Assembly: GCF_024158915.1 (NCBI RefSeq)
Contig: NZ_JAMZGF010000001.1
Coordinates: 62,001 to 126,000, forward strand
DNA from: Chryseobacterium sp. S0630
GTDB lineage: Bacteria > Bacteroidota > Bacteroidia > Flavobacteriales > Weeksellaceae
Direction: 5' to 3'
DNA length: 64,000 nt
Made by a program: the position numbers and the translations under genes. The notes under the pieces are model-generated. The model saw only the letters and a list, made by a program, of their open reading frames with translations. It was not told the origin of the DNA and searched no databases. Positions 17,627 through 26,344 of this stretch are shown piece by piece (position 1 is the first letter of the stretch; each line of letters begins with the position of its first letter).

Positions 17627-19449
17627 ATTTCAATATCGTCAAATGGTTTTATATCATTATCATTTTTCTGCTCATTTTGAATCAGAGGATTTTCGTCTAA
17701 CATTGTATGTACTTTATTTTTACTATAAGATTTACTATTTTGAATTTTTGTATTTCTCATAGCTCTTTTTTCTATCTCATCTAATTCTCGGTAAGCTTCA
17801 AAAATTGATTTTTCATCTACCTTAATTTTTTTACTTTTTATTATTTTTAGAATTTCCCGATATTCCCAGATCGATATTTTAGGTAGGGACATGTTTCTGT
17901 AAGGAATATCGTAATAATCATTTTTTTGTGGATCGTAAAAGTAAATAGAACTAATATCCCTAGGATCTCTTCTAAATATATGTTGTGTTTTTTCACCTTT
18001 GATATTGGCATCATGTATGAAACTTTTTAATACATCACTATAATAATGGATATGATCAATAACAATTCCATATTCTTGAACGGTTCTCTTTATTATCGGC
18101 ATAAAATCTAATCTTACTTTCCTTTCACTGTTAATTCTAGGAGGAATTCCTCGTCCTATAATTTCAGGACCTCCTAAAATTCCCTGTTTAAATTTCTGTT
18201 CCGGAGTTATATCTAGACTAGAATGAATTCTTTTATGGTAGATTTTAGTAATATATATGACTAACCATTTTTCAAATTCATATAGTGTGAAAGATGCATT
18301 TTTTTTCGAATCATAATTCTTTCTATCTTGAATATTAGAGAAAGTTGTTCCAGGTAAATTGTGAATTTCCTTCGAAAATGTTCCTAAAATACGTTCTATA
18401 TGTCCTCCAAAATGCGGAGTAGCAACTGGTCTGAATTCAATATTAATTCCATAATTAGCACAGGACTTTCGTAAAGTATTTCCTCTAAATTCTTTTGCAT
18501 TATCCAGATGTACAGTATCCATTATCCCCCAACAGGGCCACTCCCCAGATATTTCTAATGAATTTAACCATGATTCTTTTGGTAATATAGAATTAGCTAT
18601 ACACATTCCTGTGCCTAATGCCCCCGGATGCTCAAACGAAAGGTATAAACCAATAACCATTCTACTATAAACATCGATTGCTAGGGTAAGCCAAGGTCTT
18701 TTCAGCGGTTTTCTATATTGCTCATCTACAAGTACAATATCAACTAATGTGTGATCAATTTGTACTATGGATAAGGGATATTGTGCCCCTTCAAAACTAC
18801 CTCTATGAGGTTCATATTTATATTTTGCTTCCTTTATTCCTAATCTTTTTCTTACTTTTTCTTCATCAGAAATATTTTTAATTCTATTACGAATTGTGTT
18901 AGGGTGTGGTGGCTCAATAGAGTATTTATCACACTCTAAATTTACTTCTCTTATAGTTTTATTTATTGACTTTTTTGATTGATTAAGGTAAACTGAATGT
19001 ATTTTATTTGCTATAATATTTTCTAGCTCTTCTGGTAATCTACTCTTTCCTTGCCCACCATTTTTCTTCTTTCCAATAAGTGAGGAAACTGTGCCATAGG
19101 TTTCAAATATCTTAACCCATCTGTAAATTGTGGGAACACTGACATTACTCTTTTGGGATATTGAAGAAATCAGCTGATAGTCACCTCTTTTTTTTAATAT
19201 TGGACTAATCAGATTATACCTGTACTGGGCCTTTTCCCATTCCTTATCTGATAAGGAAACAAGGTCCTTTTCGTTGTCTTCGTTGAAGTTTTTAATACTT
19301 TCTAGCTCAGCTATTTTAACGGTATGGATTATATTTGTTTTAATTTCTTCAATTGATAGTGTATCTATATCAATAATCCTTACTATTATACATAAAGCAT
19401 CATTGTATAATACCTTTTCACCTTTACTAATAAAAATTCTATCCCTCAT
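17614..19449 (-). CDS. tnsB: TnsB, DDE transposase
   Basis: The 611-residue protein has an N-terminal helix-turn-helix region (SNVSVPTIYRWVKIF). The integrase-type core follows with catalytic D near residue 231 (VQIDHTLVD), D near 315 (VHLDNAKEF) and E near 350 (GGHIERILGTF), a DD35E spacing. A Mu-transposase-like C-terminal beta region comes next. TnsB binds the transposon ends, cuts the 3' strands and joins them to target DNA. The repeated TGATAA sites at both ends are its probable binding sites. Its start overlaps the stop of tnsA by 4 bases. All catalytic residues are present. Confidence 0.93.
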   Translation of the reverse strand: MRDRIFISKGEKVLYNDALCIIVRIIDIDTLSIEEIKTNIIHTVKIAELESIKNFNEDNEKDLVSLSDKEWEKAQYRYNLISPILKKRGDYQLISSISQKSNVSVPTIYRWVKIFETYGTVSSLIGKKKNGGQGKSRLPEELENIIANKIHSVYLNQSKKSINKTIREVNLECDKYSIEPPHPNTIRNRIKNISDEEKVRKRLGIKEAKYKYEPHRGSFEGAQYPLSIVQIDHTLVDIVLVDEQYRKPLKRPWLTLAIDVYSRMVIGLYLSFEHPGALGTGMCIANSILPKESWLNSLEISGEWPCWGIMDTVHLDNAKEFRGNTLRKSCANYGINIEFRPVATPHFGGHIERILGTFSKEIHNLPGTTFSNIQDRKNYDSKKNASFTLYEFEKWLVIYITKIYHKRIHSSLDITPEQKFKQGILGGPEIIGRGIPPRINSERKVRLDFMPIIKRTVQEYGIVIDHIHYYSDVLKSFIHDANIKGEKTQHIFRRDPRDISSIYFYDPQKNDYYDIPYRNMSLPKISIWEYREILKIIKSKKIKVDEKSIFEAYRELDEIEKRAMRNTKIQNSKSYSKNKVHTMLDENPLIQNEQKNDNDIKPFDDIEIWNI

Positions 19450-20102
19450 TCTAAAAATATTGTAGTATCCATTGTTAATTTAGTTGTTTCATCAAAATTT
19501 ATATATCTTTTAGATAACATATGAAGCAGCACATATAATAATTCAGCTTTTTTTTCTTCACAAGTAATTGCCAGATCAAGAGTCTCTTGTATTGAAATCG
19601 GTTGATGATTTTCTATAATCTTCTCTAAAATAGTCATAAAACCATCATCAAACCCAACTTTTGGATTTCTGTATCCTAATAGAAACTTTGCATTTTGTAA
19701 TCTGTAACCATTACGTATTTTCTCTTCAGTAATAATTTTAAATTTTAGCCCATTATCAGAGCAAAATGCTTGAGCTGCTTCAAACTTAGGTCTATATTTT
19801 TCTTTATTTTCGGCAAGATCAATTAAGTATTTTACTTCAATAAGCTCGCTTTTTACATCTTTTGAATGATATTTTACGAAAAAATCAGGTACATAATATT
19901 GATTATTTCCGTAGTATATTTTTAATGGCTGTTCATAGTATTTATAAACTTTAGTATCATATTCTAATAAATAAATATAATCCCGCTCTAATGAGGATTC
20001 AAAGTTTACTATTTCATTTGCTTTAGCACTATATATATTTCCTGTCAAGCTTAAATTGGATAGTCCAATCTCTCTAACTTTTTTGTGACTCATTATCAAC
20101 AT
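19446..20102 (-). CDS. tnsA: TnsA, endonuclease subunit of the transposase
   Basis: The 218-residue protein has a restriction-enzyme-like active site: E in NFESSLERD near residue 35, D73 in YVPDFF and the E89-K91 pair in LIEVKY. A helical C-terminal domain follows that in Tn7 contacts TnsC and TnsB. TnsA cuts the 5' strands, so a TnsA-bearing element moves by full excision rather than by cointegrates. An alternative ATG lies at 20093. It is the first gene of the operon and begins 111 bases inside the right end. No clear TAnnTTTG promoter is seen before it. Confidence 0.9.
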   Translation of the reverse strand: MLIMSHKKVREIGLSNLSLTGNIYSAKANEIVNFESSLERDYIYLLEYDTKVYKYYEQPLKIYYGNNQYYVPDFFVKYHSKDVKSELIEVKYLIDLAENKEKYRPKFEAAQAFCSDNGLKFKIITEEKIRNGYRLQNAKFLLGYRNPKVGFDDGFMTILEKIIENHQPISIQETLDLAITCEEKKAELLYVLLHMLSKRYINFDETTKLTMDTTIFLE

Positions 20103-20142
20103 CTTTTGTGTAATTAAAGTTAAAAATTATTTTAAGAAGTCT

Positions 20143-20205
20143 CGATTATCATTTTCTTTTGTAAAAACTATGGTAAATGGATTGATTATTATCAAATACT
20201 GTTGC
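20143..20205 (-). repeat. Two TnsB-type binding sites, right end
   Basis: Read inward on the minus strand, units at 20205-20186 and 20162-20143 carry TGATAA at the same place as the left-end units (plus-strand TTATCA at 20189-20194 and 20146-20151). The inner one, ACAAAAGAAAATGATAAT, matches left unit one at 17 of 18 bases. The two are 43 bases apart, against 20 on the left. Confidence 0.75.
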
Positions 20206-20213
20206 AATTTACA
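20186..20213 (-). repeat. Right terminal inverted repeat of the Tn7-like element
   Basis: The plus strand ends in ACA at 20211-20213, directly followed by GTAGGAGGAGG, the yifB codons for VGGG. The inward sequence matches the left end at 22 of 28 positions. Confidence 0.85.
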
Positions 20214-20897
20214 GTAGGAGGAGGAAGTTATCCGCAACCAGGAGAAATCTCTCTTGCTCATAACGGGGTTTTGTTTCTGGATGAGATGCCCGAATTTAAG
20301 AGAACAGTGCTGGAAGTCATGAGACAGCCTTTGGAAGATCGGGAGGTAACGATTTCAAGAGCCCGATTTACGGCCAACTATCCGGCAAGTTTTATGTTGG
20401 TAGCTTCTATGAACCCCAGTCCAAGCGGGTTCTTTCCCGATGATCCTAATAATACCTCATCTGTTTATGAAATGCAGCGGTATATGAATAAACTTTCAGG
20501 GCCGCTTTTAGATAGAATAGATATCCATATCGAAGTTCAGAAAGTAGAGTTTGAGCAACTTTCCGAGAAAAGAAAAGGAGAGAAGAGCAAAGACATCAGA
20601 GAGCGGGTTTTGAAAGCAAGGGATATTCAGAATAAAAGATATCAAAAGCTCAATATCAGCAGCAATGCCCAAATAGGACCTAAGGAAATTGAAGCCTATT
20701 GTGAACTGGATGAAACCTCTTTCAGTCTCATCAAATTAGCGATGGAAAAACTTAATCTTTCAGCAAGAGCTTATGACAGAATCCTTAAAGTAGCCCGAAC
20801 AATAGCAGACCTTGAAGAATCCGAAAATATTCTGTCCCATCATATTTCCGAAGCCATACAATACAGAAGTCTGGATCGTGAATTCTGGAACGCTTAA
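20214..20897 (+). pseudogene. yifB: comM/yifB 3' fragment
   Basis: It encodes the last 227 residues of YifB/ComM from VGGGSYPQPGEISLAHNG onward. It includes the Walker B segment GVLFLDEMPEF, the AMNPSPSG-like VASMNPSPSGFF, LSGPLLDRIDIH and the C-terminal Mg_chelatase domain with LSARAYDRILKVARTIADLE. It ends normally at TAA 20895-20897. Walker A and everything between residue 61 and about residue 285 of the intact protein are missing from both fragments. A TTG at 20202 inside the transposon opens the frame but is not a likely start. No promoter is seen, so this is a dead remnant. Confidence 0.9.
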
Positions 20898-21340
20898 TTT
20901 TTTATTCTATTTGATTGATTTAAAACTAAATACTCAGTTTTGTTTTCATAAGTTTAATTCTTATATGTGAAGTTAACATAGTAATTATGTAACACATAAG
21001 TTAAAATATTATGTTAAGTTTGATTACCAAATTATTTAAAATATCATATTATGGAAATCAAATTCATAAATACTACGTAGGAAGTGTATCCCACTTATAA
21101 AGGATAGACGAAATAAACTCTTCCTTCTTTTTCGAATAGATACATAACGTTTGAATACGGCCTGCCGTCCCGCTCATAGAGAGGTCGGTTTATACCCTAT
21201 ATCATTCAGTTTTGAAAAACTAACAGGAAACACATTTAGTAAATAAACGGTGGTTATCCCTTATGTCTTTACTTTTTAGATGTTTTCTGTAATTGAAATC
21301 CCACTTTATAAATTTTTAACCCAAACCAAATCAGATTATT
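20898..21340. other. 443-base gene-free stretch before the NRPS-like gene
   Basis: No coding region or tRNA is apparent. A possible -7 box, TAAGTTTG, lies at 21015-21022. A more GC-rich patch at 21157-21200 (around GGCCTGCCGTCCCGCTC) stands out from AT-rich surroundings. It may be part of a structured leader, but I cannot fold a convincing stem. Confidence 0.35.
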
Positions 21341-24300
21341 ATGTCAAACACCATTCCCTCATTAGAAAGTCTGTCATCAGGTTCAACAGTATTATTGTCC
21401 TCTGAAGACAGAGAAAAATTACTCAACAGGTTCAATAAAACCGGTTGGGATTATCATCATGAAGACACCTTGGAATCTCTTTTCCGGAAACAGGCAATCC
21501 TCCATCCTGATAAGACTGCCGTAGTTTACCAGGATCAGGAGATTACTTACGGAGAGCTGGATCATAGAAGCAATCAGCTCGCCAACCTGTTATTGAGCCG
21601 TGGTATCAAAGAAGGAAAATATGTTCCTATCTGGCTGGACCGTTCTTTGGAATGGGCCATTGCGATACTTGGAGTTATCAAAACAGGTGCAGCCTACGTT
21701 CCGATAGACCCTGCTTATCCTGTGAAAAGAGTAGAATATATTCTTTCCGATACCTCTGCTGATCTTATCATTACCAATCAAATTCCTGGAGAACTTTTAT
21801 CAGAGACTGAAAAGACAAAAGTATTTGATCTGAGTCATATGGAGAATCTTAATCATTTATCATCAGAATATCCGGGAATTAATATTCATCAGAATGCCCT
21901 GGCATACACAATTTATACCTCAGGCTCAACGGGTAAGCCCAAAGGTGTAATGGTAGACCACCAGGCTATACAACATCTGGTAACATGGCATAATCATCAT
22001 TTTCATGTGGATCATAGCTCAAAATTAACTCTTGTGGCAGGGTTGGCATTTGATATCTCTGTATGGGAAATGTGGTCTGCTCTTGCTTCCGGAGCCACTA
22101 TTTTTATTGCTAATAATGAAGACAGAACGGATGCACTTGCTTTACTTGATTATTATAGAAGAAATCAGATTACGCACGGTTTTACACCTTCTGTTTTAGC
22201 TCCGGCGGTAGTTAATTATTCCGGTAATTATAATGATCTGAAACTGAAATATCTCTTTACAGGAGGTGAAAAGCTAAAACCAGTGCTTACCTCAGAACTA
22301 AGTTACGAACTGATAGATTATTACGGTCCCACAGAATGTACCGTTTATGCTACTTATAAAAAAGTGAAAGATATTAACGGGAAATATGTTTCATCTATAG
22401 GCAGACCGATTGCCAATGCAAAAGCATTTATTTTAGGAGAAAATAAGGAATTGCTGCCTGTAGGAGCTGTAGGAGAACTCTGTATTGGGGGAAACCTTTT
22501 AGCAAAAGGATATCTTAATAATAAAGAACTTACTGATGCTAAATTCATTACCAACCCATTCAATGAAGCAGAGAAGATCTACCGTACAGGAGACCTGGCC
22601 AAATGGAATCCGGATGGTGATATTGAATTCTTGGGAAGGATTGATAATCAGGTAAAAATTCGTGGCTTCAGAGTGGAACTGGGAGAGATAGAACGTTCAT
22701 TGATCCAGCAGGAAAATATTAAAGAAGCTATGGTTATTGGTAAAGAAACGGAAGGAAGCACCAAATATCTGATTGCCTTTATTGTATTGACTCCTGGAGC
22801 AATAGCAGATATTTCATCAGTCCGAAATGAATTGAAAGAAGAACTTCCTGGCTACATGATTCCCGCACAAATTATTTTTATAGATAAAATTCCGTTAACG
22901 GCAAATGGAAAAACAGATACACAGATATTAAAGGATCTGGCTGATAAAGAAGCAAAAGAATTGATCTCATTTGAGCCTCCAACTAACGAAACCGAAAGAA
23001 TTATTGCAGATGTCTGGTCGTCTGCATTGGAGCGTCCTGTCATCAATATCACTGATAATTTCTTTGATATTGGAGGAAACTCTCTGTTGGTTGCAACGGT
23101 AGCGGTTGCTTTGCAGAGAAAGCTGGATGTAAAAGTGTATCTGCGGGATATATATCAGTATCCCGTATTGCAGCAACTGTCAGAAGTTCTTATTAACAGA
23201 TCCAGAGAGGCAAGGGAAGCAATCCCCATGGAAGATGTAGAACCATATGTTGAGCTCCAGAAAGATGTTTATCTTGCTCCGGGAACTGTTTTTGCAGGTG
23301 GATTTGATCCTCAGCAGGTGGAAAACCCAAAAACAATATTTTTAACAGGTGTCACAGGTTTTGTAGGAATTCACCTGTTACAGGAGCTTCTTGATACGAC
23401 AAATGCTGATATTTATTGTCTTGTAAGAGCTCAGGATGAGTTTTATGCCATGGAAAAAATTGACAGATGTTTTAAGCAATATCATATTCCTCAACATGTA
23501 GAACAGAAATCAAGAATCATTCCTGTTATTGGAGATCTGGCTCTGCCATCCTTAGGATTGTCAGAAGAAATATTTATAAAGCTGGCAAAGCAAACCGATT
23601 TGATTTATCATTCCGGAAGCTCAGTCAACTTTATCGAACCTTATTCCTATATGAAAGCTCCCAATGTAGAAGGATTAAGAGAAATCATCAAACTGGCAGG
23701 AGCGGAAAGAACAAAATGTCTCGCATTACTATCAACCATTTCCGTATACAGCTGGGGGCATTTATTTACAGGAAAAACAGTAATGTTGGAATCTGATGAT
23801 ATTGAACAAAATCTGATGTCTGTAAGTAAAGATATTGGTTATGTAAGAAGTAAATGGGTGATGGAAGCCGTTGCTGATTTAGCAGCAAAAGAAGGACTGC
23901 CATTAATTACTTACCGTCTCGGATATGCCATGTGTCACAGTAAAACAGGCGCAAGTGCCTCTTATCAATGGTGGTCAGGATTGGTGAAAAATTGTATAGA
24001 ATTCAAATCTTATCCCGCACTCACTGAGCTTAGAGAAGGTCTTATTACCGTAGATTATATGACTAAAGCGATGGCTCATATCACAAAAAATAAAGAAGCA
24101 ATAGGGAAGAAATTCAACCTGATTGCCCGTCCTGAAACCAATCTTACCTTGGAAGATTTCTTTGGACTCATGAAAAAATATTATCCTTTCCCACTCAAAG
24201 ACCTTCCTTATAAAGAATGGAGAAAACAGTGGGAAGATGACAGCAAAAACCGTTTGTATCCATTGACGAGTCTTTTCAGAGATAATATGCATGAAGGTTT

Positions 24301-24448
24301 ATCTACCGTAGAGCTTTACCAGAATACTTATGTATGGGATTGCTCCAATGTTATTCAGTATCTGGAAGGATCAGGCATTCAGGAACCGGTATTTGATAAA
24401 AAACTGTTGGATTCCTATTTACAATATCTTGGAATTCCGGTTGAATAG
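21341..24448 (+). CDS. Single-module adenylation-thiolation-reductase enzyme (NRPS-like)
   Basis: The 1035-residue protein has three domains. The adenylation domain (about 1-545) has TSGSTGKPKG, FDISVWE, YGPTECT, YRTGDLAKW, GRIDNQVKIRGFRVELGE and the catalytic Lys in LTANGKTD. The carrier domain (about 550-630) has FFDIGGNSLL, whose Ser takes phosphopantetheine. The C-terminal thioester reductase domain (about 665-1035) has the NAD(P)H motif LTGVTGFVGIH and the short-chain dehydrogenase pair in YVRSK. Such enzymes activate an amino or carboxylic acid and release it as an aldehyde or alcohol. The Asp in FDISVWE suggests an alpha-amino acid substrate. There is no condensation domain, and no phosphopantetheinyl transferase or partner enzyme nearby. 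The product is unknown. Confidence 0.88.
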   Translation: MSNTIPSLESLSSGSTVLLSSEDREKLLNRFNKTGWDYHHEDTLESLFRKQAILHPDKTAVVYQDQEITYGELDHRSNQLANLLLSRGIKEGKYVPIWLDRSLEWAIAILGVIKTGAAYVPIDPAYPVKRVEYILSDTSADLIITNQIPGELLSETEKTKVFDLSHMENLNHLSSEYPGINIHQNALAYTIYTSGSTGKPKGVMVDHQAIQHLVTWHNHHFHVDHSSKLTLVAGLAFDISVWEMWSALASGATIFIANNEDRTDALALLDYYRRNQITHGFTPSVLAPAVVNYSGNYNDLKLKYLFTGGEKLKPVLTSELSYELIDYYGPTECTVYATYKKVKDINGKYVSSIGRPIANAKAFILGENKELLPVGAVGELCIGGNLLAKGYLNNKELTDAKFITNPFNEAEKIYRTGDLAKWNPDGDIEFLGRIDNQVKIRGFRVELGEIERSLIQQENIKEAMVIGKETEGSTKYLIAFIVLTPGAIADISSVRNELKEELPGYMIPAQIIFIDKIPLTANGKTDTQILKDLADKEAKELISFEPPTNETERIIADVWSSALERPVINITDNFFDIGGNSLLVATVAVALQRKLDVKVYLRDIYQYPVLQQLSEVLINRSREAREAIPMEDVEPYVELQKDVYLAPGTVFAGGFDPQQVENPKTIFLTGVTGFVGIHLLQELLDTTNADIYCLVRAQDEFYAMEKIDRCFKQYHIPQHVEQKSRIIPVIGDLALPSLGLSEEIFIKLAKQTDLIYHSGSSVNFIEPYSYMKAPNVEGLREIIKLAGAERTKCLALLSTISVYSWGHLFTGKTVMLESDDIEQNLMSVSKDIGYVRSKWVMEAVADLAAKEGLPLITYRLGYAMCHSKTGASASYQWWSGLVKNCIEFKSYPALTELREGLITVDYMTKAMAHITKNKEAIGKKFNLIARPETNLTLEDFFGLMKKYYPFPLKDLPYKEWRKQWEDDSKNRLYPLTSLFRDNMHEGLSTVELYQNTYVWDCSNVIQYLEGSGIQEPVFDKKLLDSYLQYLGIPVE

Positions 24449-24462
24449 AATTTAATAATGGA

Positions 24463-24493
24463 AAAAGCCCAGACAGATCCTGCTTGGGCTTTT
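24463..24493 (+). terminator. Terminator of the NRPS-like gene
   Basis: A 9-base stem (AAAAGCCCA / TGGGCTTTT) with a 13-base loop is followed by ATTTTTTT, 15 bases after the stop codon. Confidence 0.85.
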
Positions 24494-24608
24494 ATTTTTT
24501 TGTTGAATAAATACGTCAAGTTTTGTCGTTGCAGAGAATGAAATTTGTATCAGGGTAATGAGAAATACTTATCCCTTTTTTAATTAACTGAAACCAAAGA
24601 AAAAATAA

Positions 24609-24899
24609 ATGAATACAATTATTGTATTGTCTAAAGATTTTGCAGCTAACGAAAGTGCAGTGGTAGATCTTAAATCCGGGGGATTTGTAAACCCGTTGAG
24701 GGTTCTTACGTTTCAAAATAAAACAGGACAATCTGCAAAGTTTCTTTGGCAGGGAGATCCCATCTACAACAGAGAAAAAGCTGGATATTTTAAAGAAATA
24801 AACAATGATCTGGGAGTAAAGGTAAATCATTATGAAGGTTTTATAACCATTACCAATGGAGGAGGTGAACAGTATTTGGAAGGTGAGCTAAAACCATAA
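24609..24899 (+). CDS. Small protein of unknown function
   Basis: The 96-residue protein has no signal peptide or membrane segment and no motif that I recognise. It starts MNTIIVLSKDFAANES and contains GQSAKFLWQGDPIYNREK and a Gly-rich ITNGGGEQYLEGEL end, with mixed strand and loop character. It stands alone between two terminators, preceded by an A-rich stretch (AGAAAAAATAA) that fits a Bacteroidota start region. Its codon use looks like that of its neighbours. It is probably a real gene, but the function is unknown. Confidence 0.6.
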   Translation: MNTIIVLSKDFAANESAVVDLKSGGFVNPLRVLTFQNKTGQSAKFLWQGDPIYNREKAGYFKEINNDLGVKVNHYEGFITITNGGGEQYLEGELKP

Positions 24900-24941
24900 T
24901 CAGGCGTATACTTTTATTTGTGAGGACAATATAAAGAAAAT

Positions 24942-24963
24942 GGTCAGACATTATTGCCTGACC
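24942..24963. terminator. Hairpin between convergent genes
   Basis: The stem GGTCAG / CTGACC has inner CA/TG pairs and lies between the small gene and the end of the Spondin_N gene. It is followed by T-rich sequence on the plus strand. Confidence 0.5.
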
Positions 24964-24985
24964 CTTCTTATATTTTATATGAAGA

Positions 24986-26212
24986 CTAGTTAACGGTTAC
25001 CTTAATCACATTCTGAACAGCAGGAACAGGATAGAAAGTTCCTACTTTGGAAATAACCTTATTTTCACTTTGCGGAGTTCCTCCGAATAAGGCCTGATGA
25101 TTTCCCGCTCCCGGATATTGGTCAATACCCGTCCCGGAATCAAATAATGAGGTTTTTGAGCTTAGGTCTCCCTTAGTATTGGCATCAATGCTCTGTTCAT
25201 TGGCATAGAACCAGTCATTGGAGAAACCAAACATGGTTGCATAGGCAATTTTATCGCCAGGTTCAGCATTAAAGTTAGTGGTTACCTTACTTCCGGGAGT
25301 TACAGGAGCATTTCCTGCAATATATACTCCTTTAACATTCGGTAAAGATTTTAAACTGTTTTGAAGCTTGGCTACATTTCCAAACTGTGCAATATCTTTC
25401 AGTCCCATTCCACTGTCTAATTTGCCTAATTCATAAATTGGATTTTTATCACCACGATAAACAACCACCAAGGCAGGAGAAAGCCCTGTCATAATTCCTG
25501 TATTGGCATTCAGTTTCGTCATCATTTTACTGATATTTCCCATTTGAGCAATATCTGTGATTTCAGGATTGGATAAAGCGTTAGGTGTAAAAAACGGAGC
25601 ACTGTTCAGCAGCTGAGATCCATTGTAGTTGGAAACTGCCCATACACCGGGAGAAAAAGGAGTTTCATTGGCTGTTCCGCCAGAGGTATTGGTAATGGTC
25701 AGGGTAAATTCTGAAGTTACGTCATTGTAAGTAAGGTTAAGCTTCATAAGTTGTGAAGCATTGACATTAGGAACCTGCATAATGGGTTTGCTTTCAACCT
25801 GTCCTGTGATGTCATCTTTGCTTCCGTTATCCCACAATCGGACACTTGAAGAAACATCTCCGGTAATAGCATTTCCATTGGAGTCAAACAATTTGATGCC
25901 CGGCTGCTGGGACGCGAAAAACCAGTCTTTTGAAGCTCCGTACATCGTTGCAAACATTAAAGCCTGTGTTTTTCCTGCACTGAATTTAACAGAAACAGAT
26001 TGTCCGGGTAAAATAATAGGAGGCGTTCCTGTTCCCTGAAAACTTCCGCTTTCTACAAAATCTTTGGGAGTTACAACGTTTTCAAAAGTAATGGATCTTT
26101 GAAAACCCATGTCCATCATCATGTCGTTATTAGAATCACTGCATGAAGTTAAGGAAAACGCAGCTAGAGTAGCTGCAGCTAAAACTGATGTTCTGAAAAT
26201 AAACTTGTTCAT
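24986..26212 (-). CDS. Spondin_N-domain lipoprotein
   Basis: The 408-residue protein has a lipoprotein signal peptide with the lipobox SLTSC, then an Asp/Asn/Met-rich linker. It contains two related Spondin_N-type repeats of about 140 residues each. The first includes SVKFSAGKTQALMFATMYGASKDWFF and KLFDSNGN. The second includes GDKIAYATMFGFSNDWFYANE and SLFDSGTGIDQYPGAGNHQ. The shared pattern is a membrane-proximal beta-sandwich with FATMxGxSxDWF. Spondin_N domains bind metal and extracellular partners in animals; in bacteria the role is unknown. It probably sits on the outer membrane. It stands alone, with no clear promoter box. Confidence 0.8.
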   Translation of the reverse strand: MNKFIFRTSVLAAATLAAFSLTSCSDSNNDMMMDMGFQRSITFENVVTPKDFVESGSFQGTGTPPIILPGQSVSVKFSAGKTQALMFATMYGASKDWFFASQQPGIKLFDSNGNAITGDVSSSVRLWDNGSKDDITGQVESKPIMQVPNVNASQLMKLNLTYNDVTSEFTLTITNTSGGTANETPFSPGVWAVSNYNGSQLLNSAPFFTPNALSNPEITDIAQMGNISKMMTKLNANTGIMTGLSPALVVVYRGDKNPIYELGKLDSGMGLKDIAQFGNVAKLQNSLKSLPNVKGVYIAGNAPVTPGSKVTTNFNAEPGDKIAYATMFGFSNDWFYANEQSIDANTKGDLSSKTSLFDSGTGIDQYPGAGNHQALFGGTPQSENKVISKVGTFYPVPAVQNVIKVTVN

Positions 26213-26344
26213 AAAAGTAAATTTTTATAGTTATAATTGATATCTGTAACTATAGTCGGCTACTTTTTGAGATCCTGACAAAAAATATTTTCTTATTTCA
26301 ATTTTTTTTAAATGTATCGTTTTGAGAGGGAAAAGTAAAGCGGT

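Larger units (their letters stand above)
4914..20213. mobile_element. Tn7-like transposon carrying Qat and Gabija defence systems
   Basis: The element is 15,300 bp. Its left end starts with TGTCAATTACAAAAGTAAAT. The right end, read inward on the minus strand, starts with TGTAAATTGCAACAGTATTT. TGATAA falls at position 20 from both ends. Both ends are edged exactly by yifB coding sequence. At the right end lie tnsA, tnsB, tnsC and tniQ as an overlapping leftward operon, with tnsE converging on tniQ. Cargo fills the left: qatABCD and gajA-gajB. The layout, with tnsA next to the right end and cargo by the left end, is that of Tn7. Transposition would be cut-and-paste by TnsA (5' cleavage) and TnsB (3' cleavage and joining), regulated by TnsC. 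A 5-bp target duplication is expected but not found (CCTGG left, GTAGG right). Confidence 0.92.

Noticed and set aside
4914-20213. CRISPR array or guide RNA for RNA-guided transposition
   Set aside because: No direct-repeat array with unique spacers is present and no cas genes are seen. The repeats at the left end are TnsB-type sites.
20202-20213. TTG 20202 as a functional start for the yifB 3' part
   Set aside because: It lies inside the transposon end with no promoter or leader, and the resulting protein lacks the ATP-binding P-loop.
4909-20218. A 5-bp target-site duplication around the element
   Set aside because: The flanking 5-mers are CCTGG and GTAGG and do not match; shifting the ends by a few bases does not help.
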